From assembly GCA_964439745.1 (NCBI GenBank), contig CAYTQK010000035.1, positions 1-17,315 of the forward strand: 17,315 nucleotides of DNA, in the 5' to 3' direction. Origin of the DNA: CAYTQK01 sp964439745 (GTDB lineage: Bacteria; Desulfobacterota; Desulfobacteria; Desulfobacterales; Desulfosudaceae). Both the position numbers and the translations under genes were made by a program. Positions 6,240 through 13,672 of the stretch are shown here, in pieces; within the stretch, counting starts at the first letter, position 1, and the number at the start of each line of letters is the position of its first letter. The notes under the pieces were generated by a model. That model was not told where the DNA came from. It ran no database searches and saw nothing but the letters and a program-made list of their open reading frames with translations.

Positions 6240-8330
6240 GTGGCTGGAGCAGCGATTATTTCCATGCTGGGACTGGGTGTCGCCAGCAGTCTGATTCTGG
6301 GTATTGCCGCCCGGGTCTTCTACGTGTATGAAGATCCGATGATCGGGGAAGTGGAAAACCTTCTGCCGGGGGCCAATTGCGGCGGCTGCGGGTATGCCGG
6401 CTGTTCCGCGGCGGCGGAAGCCATTGTAGCCGGTGAGGCGCCGCCCACCGTGTGCGTGGCCTCGGATGCCGATGCCGCGGCGGCCATCGCCGAAACCCTG
6501 GGGGTCGCCCTGGGCAGTGCCGAGCCGGCCATTTCCGCCAACGAGTGCCGCGGCGGTGAGCGGGCGGATAACCGCTACGCCTACATGGGCATTCAGACTT
6601 GTCAGGCCGCCAATGCCATGTATGGCGGGCGACGCCTCTGCCAGATCGGCTGCCTGGGATACGGCGACTGCATCCGGTCCTGCCAGTTTGACGCCATTGA
6701 CATGGGGCCGGAGGGCTACCCAGTGGTTAACGACGACAAATGCGTGGGCTGCGGCGCCTGCCAGACCGCCTGTCCCAAGGGGATTATCCAGGTGAAAACC
6801 ATGTCCGAGCGCCTCCTGGAGATGAATACCGAAGATGGTGCCCTGGCCCCCTGCACCCAGACCTGCCCGGCCCAGATCGACATTCCCCGCTACATCCGGC
6901 AGATTAAGGAAGGGGATTACGAAGCCGCGGTCCGGACCATTCGCGAGCGGAATCCGCTGCTGTTGTCCTGCGGCCGGGTCTGCCCCCATCCCTGTGAAGA
7001 CCGCTGTCGGCGGGGGATCGAGGACGAACCGGTTTCCATCAACCAGCTGAAACGCTTTGCCGCGGACTATGAAATGAATTCCGGTAAGCGTTTTCCCATT
7101 CCTTGTGCCCCGGATACCGGCAAGAAAGTGGCCGTGATCGGCGGCGGTCCGGCCGGCTTGAGCTGCGCCTATTTTCTGCGCCGGGTCGGGCATGGCGTCA
7201 CCATTTTTGATGCCAATCCCAGGCTGGGCGGCATGATCCGCTACGGGATCCCGGAGTACCGCCTGCCCAAGAAGGTGCTGCAATGGGAGACGGACGGAAT
7301 TCTCAACCTGGGAATCGAGCACAAGCCCAGCATGGCCCTGGGACTTGATTTTGATCTGACCAGCCTGGTAGCCGCCGGGTATGACGCCATTTTCCTCGGC
7401 ATCGGCGCCTGGAAGGATTATAACCTGCGCATCGAGGGCAACGATCTCCAAGGGGTCTATACCGGGATCGATTTTCTGACCAAATTCGCCGCCTGGCAGC
7501 AGGGGGCCAGTTCCGAGCCGGTGCCGGTTGGTAAAAAATGCGCCGTCATCGGCGGGGGCAATACCGCCATTGACTGCGTCCGGACCCTGGTACGGCTGGG
7601 CGCCGAAGAGGTTTCCATTGTCTATCGCCGGACCCGTAACGAGATGCCGGCCAACAAGGTGGAGATCGACGCGGCCGAGGAAGAAGGCATTCATCTGAAA
7701 TACCTCTTCTCCCCCAACCGGATTATTGGCGACGAGGAAGGCAATGTCTGCGGACTGGAAGTCCAGGAGATGGAACTGGGTGAGCCGGATGATAGCGGCC
7801 GCCGCAAACCGGTGCCCAAGGAAGGCGCGGTGCAGGTGCTGGAGACCGACATGATCGTTCTGGCCATCGGCCAGGGACCGGATATATCTTTTCTGGATAA
7901 GGAAGCCGGGCGACGGGGAGAATCTTTGGCGACCACCCGCTGGGACACCATTGACCAGGTGGATCCGGATACCCTGCAGACCAATGTCCCCTATATATTT
8001 ACGGCCGGAGACGCGGCCACCGGCGCCTCGCTGGTGGTGGAGGGGATCGGCGGCGGCCGTCGGGCGGCCCGCTCCATTGATCTTTTCCTGAAGGGAAAGC
8101 CGGTCACGCCCCCGGAAAAATCACTTTTCCAGAAGACCATTCCCGGTACTATTTTTAACGCGGTGCCGGGGATTATCAGCAAAAAGCGGGTGGACATGCC
8201 GGAACTGGAAGTCAAAAGCCGGATCAGGACTTTTGAGGAAGTCGACCAGGTCATTTCCGAAGAAAATGCCCACGCCGAGGCCTCCCGGTGCCTGGATTGC
8301 TGCCGGATATGTTATAATCCGGACCAGTGA
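6240..8330 (+). CDS. rnfB: RnfB fused to a GltD/NfnB-like FAD-NAD(P)H oxidoreductase
   Basis: A 696-residue fusion starting at GTG, 7 nt after AAGGAG. Residues 1-190 are a full RnfB: membrane anchor (5-26), Fe-S domain with C47-C50-C55-C72, and a two-cluster ferredoxin domain with C134-C138-C144-C148 and C168-C171-C174-C178. Residues 200-696 are a full GltD/AegA-type module: Cys-rich entry domain (C205, C209, C244, C248, C252, C256), FAD Rossmann motif GGGPAG (301-306), NAD(P)H Rossmann motif GGGNTA (438-443) followed by YRRTR (462-466), whose arginines resemble NADPH-binding family members, a second FAD segment GDAATGASLVVEGI, and a C-terminal EASRCLDC. Ordinary RnfB is about 190-330 residues. 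The frame is continuous through the junction. The fusion should move electrons between NAD(P)H, ferredoxin and the RnfA/RnfE membrane path. Confidence 0.94.
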   Translation: MAGAAIISMLGLGVASSLILGIAARVFYVYEDPMIGEVENLLPGANCGGCGYAGCSAAAEAIVAGEAPPTVCVASDADAAAAIAETLGVALGSAEPAISANECRGGERADNRYAYMGIQTCQAANAMYGGRRLCQIGCLGYGDCIRSCQFDAIDMGPEGYPVVNDDKCVGCGACQTACPKGIIQVKTMSERLLEMNTEDGALAPCTQTCPAQIDIPRYIRQIKEGDYEAAVRTIRERNPLLLSCGRVCPHPCEDRCRRGIEDEPVSINQLKRFAADYEMNSGKRFPIPCAPDTGKKVAVIGGGPAGLSCAYFLRRVGHGVTIFDANPRLGGMIRYGIPEYRLPKKVLQWETDGILNLGIEHKPSMALGLDFDLTSLVAAGYDAIFLGIGAWKDYNLRIEGNDLQGVYTGIDFLTKFAAWQQGASSEPVPVGKKCAVIGGGNTAIDCVRTLVRLGAEEVSIVYRRTRNEMPANKVEIDAAEEEGIHLKYLFSPNRIIGDEEGNVCGLEVQEMELGEPDDSGRRKPVPKEGAVQVLETDMIVLAIGQGPDISFLDKEAGRRGESLATTRWDTIDQVDPDTLQTNVPYIFTAGDAATGASLVVEGIGGGRRAARSIDLFLKGKPVTPPEKSLFQKTIPGTIFNAVPGIISKKRVDMPELEVKSRIRTFEEVDQVISEENAHAEASRCLDCCRICYNPDQ

Positions 8331-8392
8331 CAGGGGTGGGTGGTGTGTTTTGATAATAGTTTGATTTAATAGAATATAATAGCAAAAACAAC

Positions 8393-8435
8393 AGCCGGCG
8401 CATCTCCTTAGCGAAGGGGGGCGCCTGCTTTTTTT
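8393..8435. terminator. Bidirectional hairpin terminator between rnfB and the pseudouridine synthase gene
   Basis: The stem pairs GGCGC (8397-8401) with GCGCC (8421-8425), extends inward through CTCCTT/AAGGGG around an AGCG loop and outward through AGC/GCT. On the + strand seven Ts follow (8429-8435). On the - strand the hairpin comes straight after the TAA of the converging gene and is followed by a TTGTTTTTG stretch. It therefore suits both convergent genes. The rest of 8331-8392 shows nothing else. Confidence 0.85.
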
Positions 8436-9444
8436 ATTTTGGGGGGGATGTTTTTTGCCCGTCCTGTGAGTCCAGCCGGCGCAGATCCCGAAGCAGCGAT
8501 TTAAAATCGGCCGGCGGTGGGGCGATGAATCGCAGCAACTGACCGGTAGCCGGATGAGCAAAGCGCAGCTTCCAGCCGTGCAGCATCTGCCGGGATACGG
8601 CCTGGAGCCGGTCGAAAATTTTTCGATTCTGAAAATGGACGGGGCGGGCGGTCCAGCGGGCCCGGTAGACGGTATCACCGACAACCGGCAGACCGACTGC
8701 GGCGCAATGGACACGGATCTGGTGGGTCCGGCCGGTCTTGATTGCCACCCGCAGCAGGGCGGCATCGGAAAACGAGCGCATGATCCGCCACTGGCTTTCT
8801 GCCGGACGCGGGTTGATCCCTCGCACCGACATCTTTTTGCGGTGCACCGGATGCCGACCGATAGGGTGATGGATGGCGCCGGTGCTGCTGGCCGGTTTGC
8901 CGTAGACAATGGCCAGGTATTGCTTTTCGACCTGCCTTTCCGCGAACATGGCGGCCAGCTTTGCATGGGCAGCGTCTGTTCGGCCCACCACGAGAACACC
9001 CGAGGTGTCCCGGTCCAGCCGGTGCACTATACCCGGCCGGCTGCCGTCTCCGACCGATTTAATTTCGGGAAACCGGTCCAGCAGGGCATTGACCAGGGTG
9101 CCGCCGGCGTGCCCGGGTGCCGGATGCACCACCATTCCGGCCGGCTTGGACAAAACGATAAGGTGGTCGTCCACGAAAAGGATGTCAAGCGGGCAGGATT
9201 CGGGAGCTGGGATGGTAAGGGCCTGTTCAGCCGGCACCAGGCCGGTGATCATATCACCGATGCTTACCTTGTGAGCGGGTTTGACCGGCCGGCCGTCTAC
9301 AGTAATCAGCCCCTGTTTGATCAGGTGAATAATCTGGTTGCGGGGGTAATTGAATTTTTCCGCCAGAAAGGTGTCCAGCCGACGGTTCGCCGGCAGCATC
9401 TCATCCACCCGGCACTGAAAATGGCGTTTATGATTTGACGGCAT
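8434..9444 (-). CDS. rluD: RluA/RluD-family 23S rRNA pseudouridine synthase
   Basis: A 336-residue enzyme expected to isomerise uridine to pseudouridine in large-subunit rRNA; E. coli RluD modifies helix 69. An S4 RNA-binding domain occupies about residues 18-80, and the catalytic domain follows with the hallmark HRLDRDTSG, in which D144 is the catalytic Asp. SKPAGMVVHP and GRTHQIRVH are also family signatures. The ATG at 9444 gives about 20 residues before the conserved RLD of the S4 domain, as in homologues. An in-frame ATG at 9399 would leave that lead very short, and a longer frame upstream runs far into carD. The start lies 17 nt inside carD, so the two are probably co-translated. The exact uridine targets are not determinable here. 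Confidence 0.9.
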   Translation of the reverse strand: MPSNHKRHFQCRVDEMLPANRRLDTFLAEKFNYPRNQIIHLIKQGLITVDGRPVKPAHKVSIGDMITGLVPAEQALTIPAPESCPLDILFVDDHLIVLSKPAGMVVHPAPGHAGGTLVNALLDRFPEIKSVGDGSRPGIVHRLDRDTSGVLVVGRTDAAHAKLAAMFAERQVEKQYLAIVYGKPASSTGAIHHPIGRHPVHRKKMSVRGINPRPAESQWRIMRSFSDAALLRVAIKTGRTHQIRVHCAAVGLPVVGDTVYRARWTARPVHFQNRKIFDRLQAVSRQMLHGWKLRFAHPATGQLLRFIAPPPADFKSLLRDLRRLDSQDGQKTSPPK

Positions 9445-10036
9445 GCTGCTGTGGCTGCGGAAACATGGACTGGATTTCCGAGATGACCGAGTTCTCTTTG
9501 GCTCCCTTGGCAATGGAGAGTTCGGTTACCAGCAGTCCCTGGGCCGTATCCAGCAGTTTACGTTCCCCGAATGAAAGGTCCTTGGTGGATTTGAGCAGAA
9601 ACAGATCCCGGAATACTTCGGCAATTTCATACAGGGAACCGGTTTTGATTTTGTCCATGTATTCCTTGTAACGGCGGTTCCAGGTCTGGTTTTCCACCGG
9701 TGAGGCGTCGCTGACCTGGTCCTTGATGATCTGGTAAATTTTGGAAACCTCATTTTTGGCAATAACATCCCGGATTCCAATGGTATTCAGGTTCTTGACC
9801 GGGATCATGATGACCATGTTGGTCTCCAGGATTTTCATGATATAAAAATCTTCCCGGGTATCGCCGATATTCTTGGATTCAATTGATTCGATGCGACCGA
9901 CTCCGTGGGCCGGATAAACCACCAGATCACCGGGCTGGAAATGATTGTTATTATTCGGCTTGGCCCCTTTTTGCGATGTTTTGGATTTTGTGCTGGTCGT
10001 TGATTTTGATTTGGTTTTTGTTTTTTTTGTGCCCAT
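9428..10036 (-). CDS. carD: CarD/CdnL-family RNA polymerase-binding regulator
   Basis: A 202-residue transcription factor of the CarD_CdnL_TRCF family, which binds the RNA polymerase beta subunit and stabilises open promoter complexes, often at rRNA genes. The RNA-polymerase-interacting Tudor-like domain is at about 33-90 (PGDLVVYPAHGVGRIE), followed by a helical DNA-contacting domain at about 95-195 with LSFGERKLLDTAQGLL. Residues 2-31 are an unusual Lys/Ser/Thr-rich, then Asn-rich low-complexity tail. ATG 10036 is preferred over an in-frame GTG four codons earlier because GGTGG lies at ribosome-binding distance before it. The gene has its own AT-rich promoter region, sits behind the hppA terminator, and overlaps the pseudouridine synthase gene by 17 nt. 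Confidence 0.92.
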   Translation of the reverse strand: MGTKKTKTKSKSTTSTKSKTSQKGAKPNNNNHFQPGDLVVYPAHGVGRIESIESKNIGDTREDFYIMKILETNMVIMIPVKNLNTIGIRDVIAKNEVSKIYQIIKDQVSDASPVENQTWNRRYKEYMDKIKTGSLYEIAEVFRDLFLLKSTKDLSFGERKLLDTAQGLLVTELSIAKGAKENSVISEIQSMFPQPQQHAVKS

Positions 10037-10086
10037 GACACTTGCCACCAGAAGTTTTTATTTATCCCGTTATTAAAATAAATAGT

Positions 10087-10092
10087 ATTATA
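10087..10092 (-). promoter_or_regulatory. Candidate -10 element for carD
   Basis: The interval 10049-10130 is strikingly AT-rich and lies between the hppA terminator and carD. On the - strand it contains a perfect TATAAT at this position, about 50 nt before the carD start codon. No good TTGACA-like hexamer is found 16-18 bp upstream, so the promoter may rely on AT-rich upstream DNA or activation. Confidence 0.4.
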
Positions 10093-10130
10093 TTTTATTT
10101 AATATATCAGAAATATTTATTAAATACAAT

Positions 10131-10176
10131 AAAAAAAGGGCCGGCCCCGGGTAAAGAGGGGCCGGCCCTTTTTTTT
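10131..10176. terminator. Strong GC-rich hairpin terminator after hppA
   Basis: A perfect 11-bp stem, GGGCCGGCCCC (10138-10148) with GGGGCCGGCCC (10158-10168), has a 9-nt loop. It is flanked by seven As on the left and eight Ts on the right. Read on the - strand it ends the hppA transcript 20 nt after its stop codon. The flanking A and T runs also make it competent on the + strand, although no + strand gene ends here. Confidence 0.92.
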
Positions 10177-10195
10177 AGCTTATATACGCAGTGGC

Positions 10196-12250
10196 TTACA
10201 TGAACAGAATGGGAACCATCAGCAGCGCCACAACGTTGACGATCTTGATCATCGGGTTTACCGCCGGGCCGGCCGTATCTTTGTACGGGTCGCCGACGGT
10301 GTCTCCGGTAACCGCGGCTTTATGAGCATCGCTGCCCTTGCCGCCCAGGTTGCCGTCTTCAATGTATTTTTTGGCATTGTCCCAGGCCGCGCCGCCGGTG
10401 GTCATGGAAATGGCCACGAACAGCCCGGTGACGATGGAACCGATCAGCAGTCCGCCCACGGCTTCCGGGCCGAGCAGGACACCGACGATAATGGGCGCTA
10501 CCACCGGGATCAGGGCCGGAATCATCATTTCTTTCAGGGCGAACTTGGTCACCAGGTCCACACAGGCGGAATAGTCCGGCTTGGTGGTGCCTTCCATGAT
10601 GCCGGGAATTTCCCGGAACTGACGACGGACTTCGTCCACGACCGCGCCGCCTGCTCTACCGACTGCCTGCATGGCAATGGAGGCAAACAGGTAGGGCAGC
10701 AGGCCGCCGATGAACAGGCCGATCAGGACCGGCACGTTGTCCAGGGAGAAGTTCAACGGCGCTTGTCCGCTGCCTTCGTGCAGCTTGAACTCCATCACGT
10801 AGGAGGCAAACAGTACCAGGGCGGCCAGACCGGCGGAGCCGATGGCGTATCCCTTGGTAACGGCCTTGGTGGTGTTGCCGACCGCGTCGAGAGGATCGGT
10901 GACGTTCCGGACACTGTCGTCCAGTTCGGCCATCTCGGCGATACCGCCGGCATTGTCGGTAATGGGGCCATAAGCGTCAATGGCGATAACCATACCGGTC
11001 ATGGACAGCATGGACATGGCGGCCATGGCGATGCCGTACAGCCCACCCAGGGCATGGGCCACAAAGATGGAAAGACAGATGGCGACCACCGGCAGGGCGG
11101 TGGCCTGCATGCTGAGGGCCAGGCCGGCGATGATATTGGTGCCGTGGCCGGTGGTGGAGGCATCGGCCAGATCCTTGACCGGTTTATAGGTGCCGGTATA
11201 GTACTCGGTGATGATGACGATAACCACCGTCAGAATAATACCGATCAGCGAGCAGTAATAAAGATTCAGAGCGTCCATGCCTTCAACGCCGCCCAGAAAA
11301 CTCTTGGTGACGAAATAAAAGGCGATGGCGGCGATGATGGCCGCGCCGAACATTCCCTTGTACAGGGCGCCCATAATGTATTCGCTGCCTTCCCGCAGTT
11401 TCACGAAAAAGGTGGCGATGATGGAAGCGATAATGGAAACCGCGCCCAGCAGCAACGGAAATTCAATGGCCTTGGTTTCCGCGACGGCGCCTTTGAAGAG
11501 CAGGGCGCCCAGCAGCATGGCGGCTACGGCGGTAACGGCGTAGGTTTCAAACAGGTCGGCGGCCATGCCGGCGCAGTCACCGACGTTGTCGCCGACGTTG
11601 TCAGCGATGGTAGCCGGGTTGCGGGGGTCGTCCTCGGGAATCCCGGCTTCCACTTTACCCACCAGGTCGGCACCGACGTCAGCACCCTTGGTGAAGATGC
11701 CGCCGCCCAGACGGGCGAAGATGGAGATCAGGCTGCCGCCGAAACCGAGCGCGACCAGGGGAACCACCGCGTCCACACCGGTCAGGCCGGTGGTGAGCAG
11801 GTAGGTGTAATACCCGGCCACGGAGGTCAGGGCCAGTCCGGCCACGATCATGCCGGTTACCGAACCGCCCTTGAAAGCCATGGCCAGGCCCTTGGACAGG
11901 CCGCCACGGGCGGCTTCCGCGGTTCTGACATTGGCGATAACGGAAACCCGCATGCCGATGTAGCCGGCAAAAAATGAGGCCACGGCCCCGACGATGAAGC
12001 CGATGGCTGTCAGCGATCCCATGGTTAACCAGATAATCGCGCAGATGATTATCCCGGTAATTCCCATGCTCTTGGCCTGGCGGTTAAGATAGGCGATGGC
12101 GCCTTCTTTTACCGCGTCTGCGATCTGGTTCATCTTTTCGTTGCCGGCCGGGGCGCTTTTGACGATCCCAGCCATAATCAACGAGAAGATAATTCCCACC
12201 GCACCGATACAGGTGCATAACAGTGGCATGTTACTGGTCAAAGACTCCAT
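10196..12250 (-). CDS. hppA: K+-independent proton-translocating membrane pyrophosphatase
   Basis: A 684-residue integral membrane enzyme that couples hydrolysis of pyrophosphate to ion export. About 15-16 hydrophobic segments are visible. The substrate-site signatures are present: DVGADLVGKVE at 191-201, then DDPRNPATIADNVGDNVGDCAGMAADLFE with its Asp-rich metal ligands, and near the C-terminus GDTVGDPYKDTAGPAVNP. The subfamily switch segment reads GNTTKAVTKG with K462 and T465. This Lys marks the K+-independent class, expected to pump H+. The ATG follows a GAGGAGG ribosome-binding sequence. The gene lies 46 nt after pth and may share its transcript. In sulfate reducers it could recover energy from pyrophosphate made by ATP sulfurylase; that link is inference. 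Confidence 0.96.
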   Translation of the reverse strand: MESLTSNMPLLCTCIGAVGIIFSLIMAGIVKSAPAGNEKMNQIADAVKEGAIAYLNRQAKSMGITGIIICAIIWLTMGSLTAIGFIVGAVASFFAGYIGMRVSVIANVRTAEAARGGLSKGLAMAFKGGSVTGMIVAGLALTSVAGYYTYLLTTGLTGVDAVVPLVALGFGGSLISIFARLGGGIFTKGADVGADLVGKVEAGIPEDDPRNPATIADNVGDNVGDCAGMAADLFETYAVTAVAAMLLGALLFKGAVAETKAIEFPLLLGAVSIIASIIATFFVKLREGSEYIMGALYKGMFGAAIIAAIAFYFVTKSFLGGVEGMDALNLYYCSLIGIILTVVIVIITEYYTGTYKPVKDLADASTTGHGTNIIAGLALSMQATALPVVAICLSIFVAHALGGLYGIAMAAMSMLSMTGMVIAIDAYGPITDNAGGIAEMAELDDSVRNVTDPLDAVGNTTKAVTKGYAIGSAGLAALVLFASYVMEFKLHEGSGQAPLNFSLDNVPVLIGLFIGGLLPYLFASIAMQAVGRAGGAVVDEVRRQFREIPGIMEGTTKPDYSACVDLVTKFALKEMMIPALIPVVAPIIVGVLLGPEAVGGLLIGSIVTGLFVAISMTTGGAAWDNAKKYIEDGNLGGKGSDAHKAAVTGDTVGDPYKDTAGPAVNPMIKIVNVVALLMVPILFM

Positions 12251-12296
12251 GTTTCCTCCTCATGTTTGGGTTAAAAATGCAAGTAAACTATGCCTG

Positions 12297-12896
12297 CTAA
12301 GATATACTTTCCGGCCATTGTCCGTGATAGCGGTTCATGGCCTCCTGAGAACCTTTTTCCAGAATTGTTATCACCGCTTCTTCCGCCCGGGCGGTAATTT
12401 GTTTGACCGCGTCCATTTCTGCGGCTGTCAATCTGCCCAGTACATGCCCGACCACCCGGTCCGCTTCGCCGGGGTGGTCGATACCCACGCGGAGGCGGGT
12501 GAAGGCATCGGTTCCGAATGTTTCCATGATGGAACGGATGCCTTTGTGGCCGCCGTGGCCGCCGCTGGCTTTGATCTTGAGCCGGCCCCAGGCCAGATCA
12601 ATGTCATCATGGATGACGATCATCTGTTCGGCCGGGATGTTGAAATACCGCGCCAGCGAAAAAAGCGGTCGGCCGCTGTTGTTCATAAAGGCCGTCGGCT
12701 TGGCCAAAAGAACTTTTTTCCCGGCCATGGTACCGGATCCAAACAATGTTTCAAATTTTTTTTTGTCAACAGCCAGGGAACGTTCTTCCGCCAGACTGTC
12801 GATGACCATAAAGCCGATATTGTGTCGGGTCAGGGCATATTTTTTTCCCGGATTGCCCAGACCGGCCACCAGGTATAAATCAACTCCCATGGTCAT
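12297..12896 (-). CDS. pth: Peptidyl-tRNA hydrolase
   Basis: A 199-residue Pth that frees tRNA from prematurely released peptidyl-tRNA in the cytoplasm. The catalytic His is H25 (TRHNIGF), with N72 in KPTAFMNNSG and D97/D98 in VIHDDIDL. The glycine loop reads GGHGGHKGIRS, so K118 stands where E. coli has Asn114. Two start codons are possible, ATG 12896 and ATG 12890, two codons apart. Neither has a clear ribosome-binding sequence, so the upstream one is used. It follows the L25 gene by 39 nt, a common pairing, and precedes hppA. Confidence 0.95.
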   Translation of the reverse strand: MTMGVDLYLVAGLGNPGKKYALTRHNIGFMVIDSLAEERSLAVDKKKFETLFGSGTMAGKKVLLAKPTAFMNNSGRPLFSLARYFNIPAEQMIVIHDDIDLAWGRLKIKASGGHGGHKGIRSIMETFGTDAFTRLRVGIDHPGEADRVVGHVLGRLTAAEMDAVKQITARAEEAVITILEKGSQEAMNRYHGQWPESIS

Positions 12897-12935
12897 CAGG
12901 ATCGTTCGTAAGGGGTTATGCCGGCCCGGGAGACG

Positions 12936-13604
12936 TTATTCCTCGGCCGGCTCCTCCGGCGCTTCTTCGTCGCCCTCAACCGCTTCTTCACCGGCGGCCT
13001 CGCCTTCTTCCAGCTCTTCTTCCTCGGGCTCTTCTTCCACGGTCGGAGCTGCAATGGCAATGATGGTGTAATCGGATTCTTCTTCCGCATCCCAGGCCAG
13101 GGTCACATCCTCACCCACGGAAACCTGGCTGATGTGGACGGAATCCCCGATGCCCAGATCAGAAATGTCAATCTTAATCGTTTCCGGAATATTGCCCGGC
13201 AGACAGATTACTTCCAGTTCGCGGCGGATGATCTGCAGCACGCCGTCATCCTCGACCACGCCCCGGGATTCGCCGACAACTTCCACGGGGATATTGACAT
13301 GGATTTCCTTGGTCATGTCCACTTCATAAAAATCAGCGTGGATGAATTTACGGGAAACCGGATGTCGCTGCAGATCTTTGATCATGACGGTTTTGGTATT
13401 CCCTTCGATGGACAGATGGATCAGTGACTGGCTGGTAACATGATTGAGCAGGTTCTTGAACTCATTCATGTCCACCGTCAGGGTCATCGGTGCGCGGCCC
13501 TGGCCATAGAGGACGGCAGGCATGAGACCGCTGCGCCGCAGCGCTTTCGGAGAAGGGGAGTTTTCAATCCCCCGATTGTTGGCATTCAGTGCATTTGTTT
13601 CCAT
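12936..13604 (-). CDS. rplY: Large-subunit ribosomal protein L25 (long CTC form)
   Basis: A 222-residue L25/TL5/CTC protein that binds 5S rRNA in the 50S subunit. The N-terminal 5S-binding domain covers about 5-92, with the RRSGLMPAVLYG segment at 23-34. A second beta domain (about 98-185) marks the long CTC form; E. coli L25 has only the first domain. The C-terminal tail from residue 190 is extremely acidic: 20 of the last 33 residues are Glu or Asp. The gene lies 68 nt after prs and 39 nt before pth, with no terminator at either junction, which fits one transcript. Confidence 0.95.
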   Translation of the reverse strand: METNALNANNRGIENSPSPKALRRSGLMPAVLYGQGRAPMTLTVDMNEFKNLLNHVTSQSLIHLSIEGNTKTVMIKDLQRHPVSRKFIHADFYEVDMTKEIHVNIPVEVVGESRGVVEDDGVLQIIRRELEVICLPGNIPETIKIDISDLGIGDSVHISQVSVGEDVTLAWDAEEESDYTIIAIAAPTVEEEPEEEELEEGEAAGEEAVEGDEEAPEEPAEE

Positions 13605-13672
13605 TGATAAGCCTGTTTTTATTTCGTTTTCTTTGGTTTTTGTTTTGGCGATTCATTTATGATACGCGGTTA

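Noticed and set aside
6159..7694. A 511-codon open frame on the - strand opposite rnfB
   Set aside because: It is antisense to the conserved RnfB and GltD-like motifs, and its product has no recognisable domain, so it is treated as a shadow.
8289..8312. Cys cluster at the C-terminus of the RnfB fusion (C684, C687, C688, C691) as a novel metal site
   Set aside because: EASRCLDC-like endings are common in the GltD/AegA-type oxidoreductase family, so this is probably part of the ordinary module.
10322..11977. A 551-codon open frame on the + strand opposite hppA
   Set aside because: It lies wholly antisense to a highly conserved pyrophosphatase. Its product is a Gly/His/Gln/Asp-rich mixture without domains, the usual mirror of a GC-rich hydrophobic gene.
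12096..12878. A 260-codon + strand open frame across pth and the start of hppA
   Set aside because: It is antisense to two well-supported genes and crosses their intergenic gap. No motif or ribosome-binding support was seen.
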